The notes: a model not told the origin generated them from the letters alone. A stretch of 64,000 bases of DNA from Streptomyces sp. NBC_00190 (GCF_036203305.1 NZ_CP108131.1:310001-374000); one strand, 5' to 3'. Shown: positions 42,839 through 56,049, counted from the first letter of the stretch. Translations and numbers: made by a program.

Positions 42839-43474
42839 ATGGCTGAGCAACTTGGACTCCGGGAACGCAAGAAGCAGCGCACCCGTCAGGCGATCTTCGA
42901 AGCGGCGCTGCGGCTGTTCCTCAGCCGCGGCTTCGACGACGTGTCGATCGTGGAGATCGCCGAGGCGGCCGAGGTCTCCAAACGCACGCTGTTCACGTAC
43001 TTCCCGACCAAGGAAGACCTGGTCCTGCACGTGTTCGCCGACCACGAGGACGAATCGGCCCGCGTGGTCCGCACCCGCCCGGCCGGTACGAGCCCACTGG
43101 CCGCCCTGCACGCGCACGAGCTTGACGCCCTGGCCCGGCGGGACCCGAACACCGGGCTCACCTCCGACCCCGACGCCGTGGCCTTCGCCCGGCTGCTGAG
43201 CACGACGGCGAGCCTGAGCGAGCGGCTGCTCCGGTACGCGGGGCGCAGCATCGCAGCCCTCACCGAGGCGCTGGAGGAGACCGGCGCCGACGAGCTCACC
43301 GCGCGGCTCGCCGCGGTGCAGATCGTCACCGTCCTGCGCGCCCTCGCCGACCGCAACAGCGACCAGGTGCAGGCGGGCCGCCCGGCCGACGACGTCTACC
43401 CCGAGGCCGTGGCCGCCGCCGACCGGGCCTTCCGCCTTCTCGGCGCGGGCCTGGCCGACGCCCTTCCCGCCTGA
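42839..43474 (+). CDS. TetR-family regulator
   Basis: 211 aa. HTH at about 15-60 ('VSIVEIAEAAEVSKRTLFTY', 'FPTKEDLVLHVFADHE'). The C-terminal half is Ala-rich and helical ('LLRYAGRSIAALTEALEETG'). It belongs to a different TetR subgroup from the others in the window and is expected to control the divergent hydroxylase. The gap lacks an operator as clear as the other two. Confidence 0.88.
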   Translation: MAEQLGLRERKKQRTRQAIFEAALRLFLSRGFDDVSIVEIAEAAEVSKRTLFTYFPTKEDLVLHVFADHEDESARVVRTRPAGTSPLAALHAHELDALARRDPNTGLTSDPDAVAFARLLSTTASLSERLLRYAGRSIAALTEALEETGADELTARLAAVQIVTVLRALADRNSDQVQAGRPADDVYPEAVAAADRAFRLLGAGLADALPA

Positions 43475-43715
43475 ACACCCGCCTGTCCCACAAGCAAGTC
43501 CGCGCAACGCAAAGATCATTTACGAGACAACCCTTAGCTTGACCCTGTCGAGGATCTTGAGGATCCCCGGCGGGGCGGCGTGATCAACGGGCATGCTCGG
43601 CTCTGTTCAAAGAACCGATGAGGTTGTCGAGGTGCCCGTTGTCCTCGGCGCCCGTTCTGGTGAGCAAGTCCCTTCTCTGACCGCGCAGATGGCGCGAGCG
43701 AGCAACCCAGGCGGT

Positions 43716-44390
43716 ACAACGGCGATGTGGGTGAGAGACCACCTGGGCGGGCTGTGGCGTGACGAGGACTTCGCCGACTGGTACCCGCGCGACGGCCGCC
43801 CGGGGCTCTCGCCCGCCCAGCTGGCACCGTCTGTGTGCTGCAGTTCCTGCTCGGCCTGTCGGACCGGCAGGCGGCCGAGGCGGTTCGCTGCCGCATCGAT
43901 CTCAAGTACGCGCTGGCCATGGAACTGGACGACTTCGACCGCCGGCAGGTCACCTGCCCGCAGGCGTGACCAGCGCGGGCTGGCACGGCCCCTATCCGAC
44001 CTCCTCGCCCACCGCGGCACCTCTGATCGTGGCGCGGTTCACCAAGAGCCAGTGCCGCCCCTGCCCGGTCCGCACCCGCTGCACGACCACCACCGACAGC
44101 GCCCAAACCGTGGGCTTTCCCCCGCGAGAGCTCCGTGACCTGCAACTCCGAGTCCGCGCCGAGCAACAGACACCCGAATGGCAGGCCCCCTATGCGGTCC
44201 GCTCCGGGGACAGCAGAAAGCCCACCTACAGCACGTGTTCACAGCCATCGCCGCAAACATCGAGCGCCTCAGCCGATGGCCGCCGACCGGAGAAGCACCT
44301 TCGTCCCGGCCGCCGACCGCCTTGCAGAACTTCCTGGACCAGCACGGGACCCCCCGGCCGAGGTCATGGCGGTCCGCCAGAGACTGAGCA
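43716..44390 (+). pseudogene. IS1182-family transposase with internal deletion and frameshifts
   Basis: The start 'MWVRDHLGGLWRDEDFADWY' and 'PRDGRPGLSPAQLA' shifts frame to 'LQFLLGLSDRQAAEAVRCRI'. It then jumps directly to the C-terminal part 'GWHGPYPTSSPTAAPLIVAR' and 'ELRDLQLRVRAEQQTPEWQA', and finally 'HLQHVFTAIAANIERLSRWP'. The middle of the catalytic domain is deleted. Confidence 0.85.
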
Positions 44391-44594
44391 CAGCGGAGTA
44401 CCTGACGGATTCAAAGACCGCCTGCTCCATACCCACCCCCGACCGAGACGAGGTTGAACGACAAGGCCAGCCATCATCGTCCACGCCTCATCGCAGTCCC
44501 CGCTCATCGAGGCCGGAGGTCAGGCCGTCGGGCACATCGTTGATGAGCTGAAGATTCACCCGGGCGACGCTACCGAGTAAACCGTGGGGAGGGC

Positions 44595-44834
44595 ATGCCC
44601 GGGGCCAGCCTCCGTGCCCCGAGCGGCTCTCCCCCGGTCCACGGCCTATTCCGCACGTCTGAATATCCGAAGCTGCCGATACTGGAGACGCTCGCCACGA
44701 CGACCGGCGAGGGCAGCTTCTGGCACCTGGCCGATCACGGAATCAATGGCGCGTATTGCCTCGACAGCGTGTGGCACCACGGCTGGGAGACCATCGCCGC
44801 CCTGATTGCCACCACCCAGGCGACCAGCCGGTGA
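44595..44834 (+). CDS. small hypothetical protein
   Basis: 79 aa. The second half ('LATTTGEGSFWHLADHGING', 'DSVWHHGWETIAALIATTQ') reads like genuine protein with tryptophans and mixed polarity, but no family is recognised. It could be the remnant of a larger gene truncated by the IS1182 insertion. Confidence 0.4.
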   Translation: MPGASLRAPSGSPPVHGLFRTSEYPKLPILETLATTTGEGSFWHLADHGINGAYCLDSVWHHGWETIAALIATTQATSR

Positions 44835-44885
44835 CCGGCCGCTCCCCTACGCGCCTGGGCGTGTGTTCATCGGTCTCGCATTTGG

Positions 44886-45794
44886 TCAGCGCGGTCCTCG
44901 GATGCTGTCGATGATGCGGGTCCAGTTGTCGCTGCCGTGTCCGTTCTCGATCGCGCGCCGGTAGTGGGCCTGCACGGCCAGCGGGAGCGCGAGGTCGAGG
45001 CCGAGTGACGTGCTGGTCTCGACGATGTGGTCGGACGTCGCGCCCATCATGGTGACCGTGCTGAGGTCGCCGGGATGCTCTCCAGCATCAAGCCCGGTGC
45101 CGGGGTTCTCTTCAGCAGCCTTGAGGATGTCGCCAATCGAGTCGGCGGAGGAGAGCAACTCTGGCAGTGCTTCCTTGGCCTTCATTCCGGCGGTACCGAG
45201 CATCGCGGTGGCGTGCATCAGTCCGGACAAGGTGGTGAGGAACACCGTGAGTTGGGCTTGATACATCATCTGGGCCAGGCCCGGGTCTTCGCCCAGATAC
45301 TTCGGTGTTCCCAGCACTGTCAACGCCGCCAGGTGGCTCTCCATCACTTGGTCCCGGCCGCTGTAGTAGACATGTGCTGCCTCCGTGCCGACCATCGGCG
45401 CGGGGACCATGACACCTCCCGTGAGGAAGGCGGCGCCGTGGCCCGCTGCCCAGGTTGCTGCCTCGCGTGAGCGGTCGGGAGTGTCAGAGCTCAGGTTCAC
45501 CAGCGTCCGGCCGGCGAGCGATGCGGTGGTGCTGTCGAAGATGTCGTACATCGCCTGGTAGTCGGTGAGGCTGAGGATTACAAGGTCACTCGCTTCGACC
45601 GCTTCGCCGGGTGTCGCCGCGAGCGTTGCCCCGTCGGTGACGACGCCGTCGGCCCGACGTGCAGTGCGGTTCCAGACGGTGACCGGGTGGCCGGCGGTGA
45701 GGAGGGTGCGGGTCATCGCCTGGCCCATCGGGCCAAGCCCGATCACGGTGACAGCGCTGCCTTGCCTGGTGGTGTGGTTCTGTTGTTCGTTCAC
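44886..45794 (-). CDS. NAD(P)-dependent oxidoreductase, imine-reductase / beta-hydroxyacid dehydrogenase-like
   Basis: 302 aa from the GTG at 45794; an upstream GTG at 45821 is also in frame but would sit against the operator. Rossmann motif 'VIGLGPMGQAMTRTLLTAGH', followed by 'VWNRT' for NADP binding. The C-terminal helical domain contains 'YQAQLTVFLTTLSGLMHATA', like imine reductases. It is divergent from an HxlR gene with an inverted repeat between them, the same layout as at 8435-9750. Confidence 0.85.
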   Translation of the reverse strand: MNEQQNHTTRQGSAVTVIGLGPMGQAMTRTLLTAGHPVTVWNRTARRADGVVTDGATLAATPGEAVEASDLVILSLTDYQAMYDIFDSTTASLAGRTLVNLSSDTPDRSREAATWAAGHGAAFLTGGVMVPAPMVGTEAAHVYYSGRDQVMESHLAALTVLGTPKYLGEDPGLAQMMYQAQLTVFLTTLSGLMHATAMLGTAGMKAKEALPELLSSADSIGDILKAAEENPGTGLDAGEHPGDLSTVTMMGATSDHIVETSTSLGLDLALPLAVQAHYRRAIENGHGSDNWTRIIDSIRGPR

Positions 45795-45825
45795 CTCTCC
45801 ATAGTCGGAGAGTGTCACCACGCTC

Positions 45826-45867
45826 GTAAGTACCTACTATTTTCTGCGGTACTTACCTTTTCGTAAG
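45826..45867. promoter_or_regulatory. HxlR operator region
   Basis: GTAAGTACC (45826-45834) and GGTACTTAC (45848-45856) are a perfect 9-bp inverted repeat. A second overlapping repeat, CTTAC...GTAAG (45852-45867), matches the motif at the first HxlR locus. Confidence 0.72.
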
Positions 45868-45878
45868 GGGGATCAGTG

Positions 45879-46250
45879 ATGGCCAAGGCGCCGAGAAGCG
45901 GGCCTTACATCTGCGGCATCGACGCTGCGCTCGACGTGGTGAGCGGCAAGTGGAAGGGACTGATCCTCTGGGAACTTGACGCCCATCGCGTACGGCGCTT
46001 CGCTGAGCTCCGTCGCGGTCTGCCGGGAGTGAGCGAGAAGATGCTGACGCAGCACCTGCGTGAAATGGAGGAGGACGGTCTCGTGCACCGAGAGGTTTAT
46101 GCCGAGGTGCCGCCGCGGGTGGAGTACTCCCTGACTGCGCACGGGCGCACGCTTAATCAAGCGCTCGGGCCGCTCGGCGCCTGGGGGATTGAGCGGATGC
46201 GTCGCGAAGGATCCGAAGCGGTCGACGTAGCGGAGACCTCACACGGGTAA
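45879..46250 (+). CDS. HxlR-family winged-helix regulator
   Basis: 123 aa from the ATG at 45879, with GGGGG 7 bp upstream; GTG 45876 is adjacent. Family motifs: 'CGIDAALDVVSGKWKGLILW', 'RFAELRRGLPGVSEKMLTQH', 'RVEYSLTAHGRTL'. Probably a repressor of the divergent oxidoreductase. Confidence 0.88.
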   Translation: MAKAPRSGPYICGIDAALDVVSGKWKGLILWELDAHRVRRFAELRRGLPGVSEKMLTQHLREMEEDGLVHREVYAEVPPRVEYSLTAHGRTLNQALGPLGAWGIERMRREGSEAVDVAETSHG

Positions 46251-46314
46251 GCATCCCGGCCAGCAACCCCGTGTGTGCGCCACTCCTGAGGGCTGAATGC
46301 TGCGGGCACTGTGC

Positions 46315-46461
46315 TGCATAAAGAGATACCTGCGGTGGCGCAACGCCAACGCCAGTCACCCCGACGTCCTGGCCGCCCAACGCCGTGAACGCGCCCGGAT
46401 CCGCAGCGAGAAGGGCATCCGTTGGGGCGGTCGCCCTCTCGTAAACGCGACAGCGACCTGA
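46315..46461 (+). pseudogene. IS630-type transposase, C-terminal fragment
   Basis: 48 codons ('KRYLRWRNANASHPDVLAAQ', 'RRERARIRSEKGIRWGG', stop at 46459) resemble the tail of Streptomyces IS630-family transposases. Nothing of the catalytic core remains. Confidence 0.6.
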
Positions 46462-46505
46462 CCGTGGACGGCTGAACGCTCGTGTCGCAGCCATAGCATC
46501 GCCTG

Positions 46506-47084
46506 ATGCGCTACATCGACAACCGAGACGTGACCGAGGCCGTGAGCGAGATGGTGCGGGTACTCGGACCGCACGACGCGGAGGACTGGTCAGTGCCGGC
46601 AGGTTCGCTGGAATGGAGCTGCTGGACGACGGCCGCCCACATCGCCCATGACCTGCTGGCCTACGCCGGGCAGGTCGCCGCGCGCCCAGCGGACGCATAC
46701 TTACCCTTCGACCTCGCCGTCCACTCGGACAGCTCCCCGCGCGAGGTACTCCAGGTGGTCACCGCCTGCGCGGGGCTGCTCGGCAGTGCACTGGCCACGG
46801 CCGGCCCGGAGGTGCGGGCCTGGCACTGGGGTCCTTGCGACCCGCCAGGCTTCGCGGCAATGGGTGTCGCCGAGGTTCTCCTGCACACCCATGACATCGC
46901 CCAGGGGTTGGGCGTGCCGTGGCTGCCCCCGGCCCCTCTTTGTGAGGCGGTACTCCACCGCCTCTTTCCCGACGCTCCGCCCGGAGACCCGGCTCATGTC
47001 CTCCTCTGGTGCACCGGCAGGGGCGACCTGGACGACCGCCCCCGCCGCACCTCATGGACATGGCGGGCGGCAGCAGCCGAGTGA
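46506..47084 (+). CDS. DinB/maleylpyruvate-isomerase-type (mycothiol-dependent) protein
   Basis: 192 aa. Four-helix DinB-like pattern: 'WSCWTTAAHIAHDLLAYAGQ' near 40-60 and a later 'VAEVLLHTHDIAQGLGVP' with two histidines, matching the metal-site spacing of maleylpyruvate isomerase N-terminal domains. Such proteins use mycothiol in actinomycetes. The gene is isolated; its substrate is unknown. Confidence 0.75.
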   Translation: MRYIDNRDVTEAVSEMVRVLGPHDAEDWSVPAGSLEWSCWTTAAHIAHDLLAYAGQVAARPADAYLPFDLAVHSDSSPREVLQVVTACAGLLGSALATAGPEVRAWHWGPCDPPGFAAMGVAEVLLHTHDIAQGLGVPWLPPAPLCEAVLHRLFPDAPPGDPAHVLLWCTGRGDLDDRPRRTSWTWRAAAAE

Positions 47085-47125
47085 TCAGACCTGGGGAGGC
47101 AGACCGAGAGACACCCCCAAACACG

Positions 47126-47521
47126 GTGAACCTATGCGGTCAGAGCGCCGAGCGCGTGGATCCGGCTGTTGTTCTGGCGATGCTGACCGCTGCCATTCGT
47201 CAGGTTCAGTGGCGCGTGGACCTGGTCGAGGAGACGACCGTGTGGCCGACCTCCGCGGTTCCCGGCCCGGACGACCCCGAGGATGCGGACAACCCCTGGG
47301 TGACGGGACCGTGGGTATCCGAACTCAATCCTCTGGTACGGGACACTCTGGCGGCAGTGCGCGACTCCGAAGTGCCAGCCATCGTCTCCAGGTGGGTGCA
47401 GGCGGAGGAACTCCACGGAGCGCATGCCGGAGACATGCAGCCGGTAGCCGAAGAAATCATCCGGCTCGGCAGGCGGGCTCGCGAAGCCGGCGAGCAGCTC
47501 TACTGCTGGGTGTGTCTGTGA
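47126..47521 (+). CDS. conserved hypothetical protein
   Basis: 131 aa from a GTG at 47126; a GTG further in is possible. It has a helical start ('DPAVVLAMLTAAIRQVQWRV'), 'NPWVTGPWVSELNPLVRDTL' in the middle, and a C-terminal 'GEQLYCWVCL' with a CxxC-like pair. I recognise it only as a protein type common in Streptomyces. Confidence 0.55.
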   Translation: MNLCGQSAERVDPAVVLAMLTAAIRQVQWRVDLVEETTVWPTSAVPGPDDPEDADNPWVTGPWVSELNPLVRDTLAAVRDSEVPAIVSRWVQAEELHGAHAGDMQPVAEEIIRLGRRAREAGEQLYCWVCL

Positions 47522-47923
47522 GGCGGCCCAGCCGCCTGGATGTCCGATGGGCATCGGAGAACCAGGCCACCTGAGCCCGCAGGCGAATCGGACCAGACCA
47601 CTTGAGACAGGAACCGGATCCTTCGAGACGGGACAGCTGGGACAGCCGGTCTGGTCAAACTGCGATGAGACGAACAGGCTGGCCGTTCATCTTCAGGGTG
47701 GTGTTCCATCTGCTGTGGTGCGGTGCGCCGGCCGCCGACCTGGCACCGGGAGGAAGCCACCGCCGACCGCATCGGCCCCAGGATGTAAACCCGTGGGCCG
47801 ATGCCCAGCAAGTGATCAATCGGTGGGCTGATGCCGCACGGGAGGGGCACGTGACAGCGTTCCTTTGTGCCCACGGACTAGCCGTCACGGCACGATTGAC
47901 GATCCGTCACCATGGGAGGGACC
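47522..47923. other. no recognised gene
   Basis: No motif-bearing frame. The last bases contain GGGAGGGA, the ribosome site of the hydrolase at 47924. Confidence 0.5.
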
Positions 47924-49138
47924 ATGACCACCACGCCGTTCATCAGCCGGAAGGGCATGACGCGCCGCCGCATGCTGGGAGCCGCGCTGGCCGCCGGGAC
48001 CGCTTTGCCGCTTGCCGCCATCGCCAGCCCCGCGTGGGCGGACCCCGGCACGCCCGCCCCGACGCGGCTCACGCTGCCCGTGCCAACCGGACCGCACCCG
48101 GTGGGCACGGTCCAACTGCGCCTCGTCGACCGGTCGCGCCCGGACGACATCGCGGGCCCTGGGCACTTCCGCGAGCTGATGGCCACCGTCTGGTACCCCG
48201 CCCGCGACGTCCAGCGGTACCCGGTGGCGCCCTGGATGCCGGCAGGCGCACTTCAGGCGTTCCTCGCCGACGCGGGGTTCAGCGCCCTGGCCCCCCTGGC
48301 GCCGCTCACCGCCGGCCACGTGGCCGCTCCGGTGCGGCGGTCGGGCCGACGGCTGCCCGTCGTCGTGTTCTCGCACGGCGCGCACAGCCACCAGGGCGAC
48401 CACACCATCATGGTCCAGGAGCTCGCCAGCCACGGATACGCAGTTGTGACGGTGGCTCACCAATACGACACGTACACCGAGTTCCCCGACGGCCGGGTCG
48501 CCGTCCCGCTCTACGACCGGAAGGCGCCGACGCTGCCTGGAGACTTCGCCGCGGACCTGCGCTTCGTTCTTGACTGCGTCGAGCAGCTCGCCGCCGGGTG
48601 CAATCCGGACGCCGACCAGCGGGAGCTGCCGGCCGGGCTGCTCGGCTCCCTCGACATGCAGCGCATGGGCGCGTTCGGCTGGTCGAAGGGCGGGACGGCC
48701 ACCGCCCGCGCCACGCTCGCGGACGAGCGCATCCGGGCCGGGCTGAGTCTCGACGGCCCGATGCAGATGAACCCGCCGCTGGCCGGCGATCTGGACCGGC
48801 CGTTCATGATGATGTCCGCCGTGTTCACCCGGGCCACGGATCCCGAGGCCGCCGCGTTCTGGTCGCACTTGCGAGGCTGGCGACTGAACATCCAGGCCCA
48901 GGGCGCCGCCCACGTCTCGTACGGCGACAACGAGGCGCTGTTCCCACAGGTGGCGAAGCTGTTCGGATGGAGCGGACAGCAGCTCCAGGGCTTGATCGGC
49001 ACCCTCGACCCTGACCAGGCGGTGAAGATCCAGCAGGCATACCCGCTCGCGTTCTTCGACGAACACCTGCGCCACCGACGGGGACACCTGCTCGACGGGC
49101 CGTCCCCAGCCTTCCCTGCAGTGACGTTCCTCCCGTGA
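47924..49138 (+). CDS. exported alpha/beta hydrolase (chlorophyllase/PAF-acetylhydrolase-like)
   Basis: 404 aa from the ATG at 47924, placed 4 bp after GGGAGGGA. A twin-arginine-like leader ('TRRRMLGAALAAGTALPLAA', about 13-32) ends in a likely 'AWA' cleavage site. The catalytic domain has 'RLPVVVFSHGAHSHQGDHTI' (oxyanion region) and the nucleophile elbow 'GWSKGG'. It is a lipase/esterase-type enzyme exported folded by Tat. Substrate unknown. Confidence 0.85.
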   Translation: MTTTPFISRKGMTRRRMLGAALAAGTALPLAAIASPAWADPGTPAPTRLTLPVPTGPHPVGTVQLRLVDRSRPDDIAGPGHFRELMATVWYPARDVQRYPVAPWMPAGALQAFLADAGFSALAPLAPLTAGHVAAPVRRSGRRLPVVVFSHGAHSHQGDHTIMVQELASHGYAVVTVAHQYDTYTEFPDGRVAVPLYDRKAPTLPGDFAADLRFVLDCVEQLAAGCNPDADQRELPAGLLGSLDMQRMGAFGWSKGGTATARATLADERIRAGLSLDGPMQMNPPLAGDLDRPFMMMSAVFTRATDPEAAAFWSHLRGWRLNIQAQGAAHVSYGDNEALFPQVAKLFGWSGQQLQGLIGTLDPDQAVKIQQAYPLAFFDEHLRHRRGHLLDGPSPAFPAVTFLP

Positions 49139-49627
49139 GTACCCGGGACCGTGACGCCGAGGTCCGTCGCAGGCGCTTGAGAGAGCAGGACGGACGACTG
49201 GGCCGAGTTCTACCCGAACCGCCTCGGGTTCAGCGCGCCGTGGGACGGCTTGTACGACACGCAAGGGATGCGCAGTCAAGATCGTTTGACAAACGGTCGA
49301 GATCACTTGTCACAGGACAGTCCACAAGATGCAGCCAGGCGATGCCGCAGGGCGCTTCAGCAGTCGGCTCGCCGATGCAACTCTCCGTCGACAGTGAATC
49401 CAGTCCGCAGCCGCCCCTTGCCACCCGATCCAGTCGACGCAAATCACAGGGTTCGAACGGGCGGGCGGTGCCACGCGATCGCAGTGACAGCAAAGTTGGT
49501 CCGCCCAGGTGAGTGCCTTCCGTCGGACCGACTTCACCATTGTCCGTCTCACCGAACTTCTACCGATCTCACTGAAGATTGACCGACACAGCTGATGAGG
49601 GCTGGTACAGCACAGCCTCGGGCGGTG
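49139..49627. other. no assigned gene
   Basis: A + reading at about 49180-49280 ('DDWAEFYPNRLGFSAPWDGL') is protein-like but has no family that I recognise and lacks ends. Confidence 0.35.
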
Positions 49628-50040
49628 TCATGCGTAGACGCGGGCCGCGCCGAGCTGAAGGGCGACTGACTCCCAGGTCACCGGTTCGATCGGCGGAACG
49701 CCCGAGGACCGCCGTGGCCTGCCGAGCCAGGAGCTCAGCCAGCTTTCCCAGGATTCCAGGAACCCGGCGAGCGAGGCGTTCGCCCAGCCGCCCCCGTCGC
49801 CGGCCACTGCCCCGCGGCTTGCCTGTCTGCGGTCCAGGCGCGGCTCCGGGCGTAGTCGGCCGCCATGGCATGGAGGAGAGTGCGCAGGTCTCCCGGCGTG
49901 GCCACCGGCGGCTCGTCGCGCAAAAGATCGGCCCAAGACCCCGAGCCAGGGTGGCAGCGGCCGAACCTCTGAAGAAATGCGTCAAGTGACCTATAGACCA
50001 GCCCTGCGTTCCCCGCCGACGCGGGGGGCATCCGTTCCAC
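49628..50040 (-). pseudogene. DUF7660-like protein with a frameshift
   Basis: The start 'LVYRSLDAFLQRFGRCHPGS' and 'VATPGDLRTLLHAMAADYAR' shifts frame near 49820 to 'WANASLAGFLESWESWLSSW' and 'TWESVALQLGAARVYA'. Both parts fit DUF7660, small proteins often found near SUKH-type immunity genes. It lies next to one here. Confidence 0.55.
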
Positions 50041-50074
50041 GACCCCGCCCGTCCTGGCCCGGGAAGCTGCTATC

Positions 50075-53483
<3,409 letters not shown>

Positions 53484-53825
53484 ATGACTGATCTGAACTC
53501 GCTGCGGGCAAGCCTTGCGTCAGGTGAGCACGAGTTCGCCGACACCTTGGCCTTCGTCGCCGCGCATTACGAGTATCAGCCGCAGGCGTTCCGCAACGGG
53601 GAACTGGAAAATGCCGCAGGTGAGAACGAGGGTTCCTGCAAGACGCTGGGACTGGCCCTGCTGGAAGGGCTGAGCGAAAAGGAAGCGCTGCTGGCATTCG
53701 GTGAGCACTATCGCAGTGTGCTGGCGACGCCGAACGACACTGATCACGGCAACATTCGCAACCTCGTGGCCCATGGCCTGGCAGGGGTGAGCTTCGCCGG
53801 GCAACCCTTGGTCCGCAAGAGCTGA
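53484..53825 (+). CDS. HopJ-type protein
   Basis: 113 aa. The whole protein matches the HopJ pattern: 'HEFADTLAFVAAHYEYQPQA', 'GELENAAGENEGSCKTLGLA', 'LLAFGEHYRSVLATPNDTDH'. Named after a Pseudomonas type III effector, it is a small cytoplasmic protein widespread in bacteria without such systems; its function is not known. Confidence 0.88.
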   Translation: MTDLNSLRASLASGEHEFADTLAFVAAHYEYQPQAFRNGELENAAGENEGSCKTLGLALLEGLSEKEALLAFGEHYRSVLATPNDTDHGNIRNLVAHGLAGVSFAGQPLVRKS

Positions 53826-54215
53826 ACAGCGAAATCCGGGCGAGCACCTTCTTGTAGCCAGAGACCGCATCGACGTCGGCAAGGCAGAACGCGCAGTACA
53901 GGGTCCTTTTGGGCGGCTTGTGGCCGGGGCGATCTCTTGCCCAGCACGGTCCGTCCGGCGGATCCGCCCGCTCGCTTCTCGCGCGCCTTCCTCAATCTGT
54001 TCCCCTCCACGTTCCATATCCATGTACCCCAGGTGCCAGACCACCGTTTCCAACAGCAACCGCACCGACAGGTATGTGTCCTGACCGGCGATCGTGTCCG
54101 GCCACACCGAGAGCGCAAGGAACGCCCCAGCCCGCCCACACGGGACGGGTGATAACCCCCGGCGGTCTCGCGCCGGACTCCAGGCTCCGCGCCGCAGGCC
54201 GGACACGCCACGTCA
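53826..54215 (-). pseudogene. degraded zinc-ribbon-type gene
   Basis: Pieces in different frames: 'MACPACGAEPGVRRETAGG' near 54211, 'YLSVRLLLETVVWHLGYMDM' in the middle and 'KRTLYCAFCLADVDAVSGYK' near 53860, with two CxxC pairs. Probably one gene of unknown function broken by several indels. Confidence 0.4.
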
Positions 54216-54998
54216 TGAGCCTGCCTTACCGTGGGCCGCTGTCCGGCCCGCCATCCCGGTCAAGCCCGCTCCCCGGCTCCCCGCCCCCCTGGACGATCGG
54301 TTGCTGGCGGGGCGCCGTTGAGACCGGCACGCCTCTTCCACGACACGAGCTCCCGCTCACGGGCGCTGAGAACCTCGCCGGCCTCCTCCGCCGCCCGCAG
54401 CAGCCTGCGCACCGAATCCCTCAGCACCTCACGTCCCCGTGACCGGCGGCCCCACTGCTTGACCGGGCGCCGCAACGACGACAGTGGCGGAAGGCATCCA
54501 GCCTCGACGACCTACTCGCTGACGACCAGGCCGACACCCCCACTGCATGAGTGCAGTGGCGCTGACGTCGGCGGGGGCTCGACAGTCACCGAGCTCCGCG
54601 GCCGGGCCGCCTCTGCCCCCAGCGCCCGTAGGTGAGGTCCAGGACCACCGACGCCACCTCGTCCTCCAGTCCGCCAGTCCACCAGTCCGCCGAGAGCCGC
54701 ACCGACGGGCCGGCCGACGTCGGCTCGGCGGCCGCCGCACACCGTAACGAGGGCCAAATCACCCAGGACTTGGACGTGCGCGCCCCTTACTCGCATCACG
54801 GGCTCCCCTCCGAAAGGGTGGCAGCCCAAGGGCAACGGCACGTGACCGCGGCCGGGCCGCACGGGCGGCGCCGCCGCATCCGCAGGCTCGGAATCGGGCG
54901 GCGCGCACGGCGTGGGCCGCGGGTGCGCCGCCCGTCGAAATCCAGCCGTGCGCGTCCGCAGGGAAGCGCATCGACGGTGCGCGCGCTAACCTCCGCCC
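54216..54998. other. no recognised gene
   Basis: Frames are long but compositionally random. A minus stretch near 54300-54450 ('LRDSVRRLLRAAEEAGEVLS') may be a protein remnant. Nothing can be named. Confidence 0.4.
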
Positions 54999-56045
54999 AT
55001 GTTTGACATGGACATGCTTCAACGAAGAGCCGGTCGGCACTCCTTGATGTGTCTCCTCCTGCTGGCCCTCCTGTGTACGGCGACCACCGCGACCGCCTCG
55101 ACCAGGACCGCGGCCCCGGACCCGGCCCCGGCGGGCACGCGCGCGGCCGACGCAGCGACCGCCCGCTGGGGCGACCGCCGCCTCGACGAGGTCGCCTTCC
55201 TGGCCACCCACAACGCCTTCACCAACTACGAGGACTCCCGCTGGACTTCGGTGAACCAGTCCGAGTCCGTGCGCGCCCAGCTCGACAACGGCGTCCGCGG
55301 CCTGAGTCTGGACACGCACTGGTACGAGCGAAGCACCTGGCTGTGCGTCATCAGCTTCGGCAGCGACTGCTATCCGAGCGACGTCTACCTGTGCCACGGC
55401 GACTGCAAGACCTTCGCCGGAGCCACGTACGCCCTGCCACGGCAATCCTTCCACGGCACGATGCAGACCGTGGTGGACTTCCTCGCCGCACACCCGCAGG
55501 AGGTCGTGACCGTCTTCCTCGAGGACTACGTCAGCGCCGAACAGCTACAGAACTCCCTTGGCAGGGTACGGGGGTTGCAGGACGTGGTCTTCCGGCCCGA
55601 CGAGTGGGGCGTGCGGCAGCACGGCTGGCCGAAGGTGGCCGACCTCGTCACCGCCGGCAAACGGCTGCTGATCTTCTCCGACCGGTCCGACCGCGAGCAC
55701 TTGGGCGTCATGTACGACAGGTCCTGGACCGTGAGCAACTACTGGAGCCTCGGGGACCTGGGCAACGACCTCACGTGCGTCAGCCGCTGGCCCGATGTGC
55801 CCTTGGACCGCCAGGAGCCGGGATTCCGGCGCCTGTTCACGATGAGCCACCACCGCAACGTCCCCACGGTCCTCACGGCGGCCTTGGACAACGGCGCCAA
55901 ACTGAGGAACCGCATCGCCGAGCAGTGCCGGCCCGCGGCCGGGGGCCGCGACCCGAACTTCATCTCCGTCGACTTCCACCGCCTGTCGGACGGCAGCGGC
56001 CACACCCCCGCCTCGATCGTCGCGGAGCTCGACGCGAGCCCCTGA
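54999..56045 (+). CDS. secreted phosphatidylinositol-specific phospholipase C-like protein
   Basis: 348 aa with a signal peptide ('HSLMCLLLLALLCTATTATA', about 14-33). The PI-PLC X domain has the paired catalytic histidines in 'FLATHNAF' (His71) and 'YLCHGDC' (His133), plus 'VVTVFLEDYV' and 'LLIFSDRSD'. Six or more cysteines suit an exported protein. It cleaves a phosphodiester of phosphoinositide-like lipids; the natural substrate is unknown. A perfect 21-bp hairpin follows. Confidence 0.87.
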   Translation: MFDMDMLQRRAGRHSLMCLLLLALLCTATTATASTRTAAPDPAPAGTRAADAATARWGDRRLDEVAFLATHNAFTNYEDSRWTSVNQSESVRAQLDNGVRGLSLDTHWYERSTWLCVISFGSDCYPSDVYLCHGDCKTFAGATYALPRQSFHGTMQTVVDFLAAHPQEVVTVFLEDYVSAEQLQNSLGRVRGLQDVVFRPDEWGVRQHGWPKVADLVTAGKRLLIFSDRSDREHLGVMYDRSWTVSNYWSLGDLGNDLTCVSRWPDVPLDRQEPGFRRLFTMSHHRNVPTVLTAALDNGAKLRNRIAEQCRPAAGGRDPNFISVDFHRLSDGSGHTPASIVAELDASP

Positions 56046-56049
56046 GGTA

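Noticed and set aside
47885..49306. 473-codon minus-strand frame opposite the alpha/beta hydrolase
   Set aside because: Arg/Gly/Val-rich composition typical of antisense frames, while the + strand has a signal sequence and catalytic motif.
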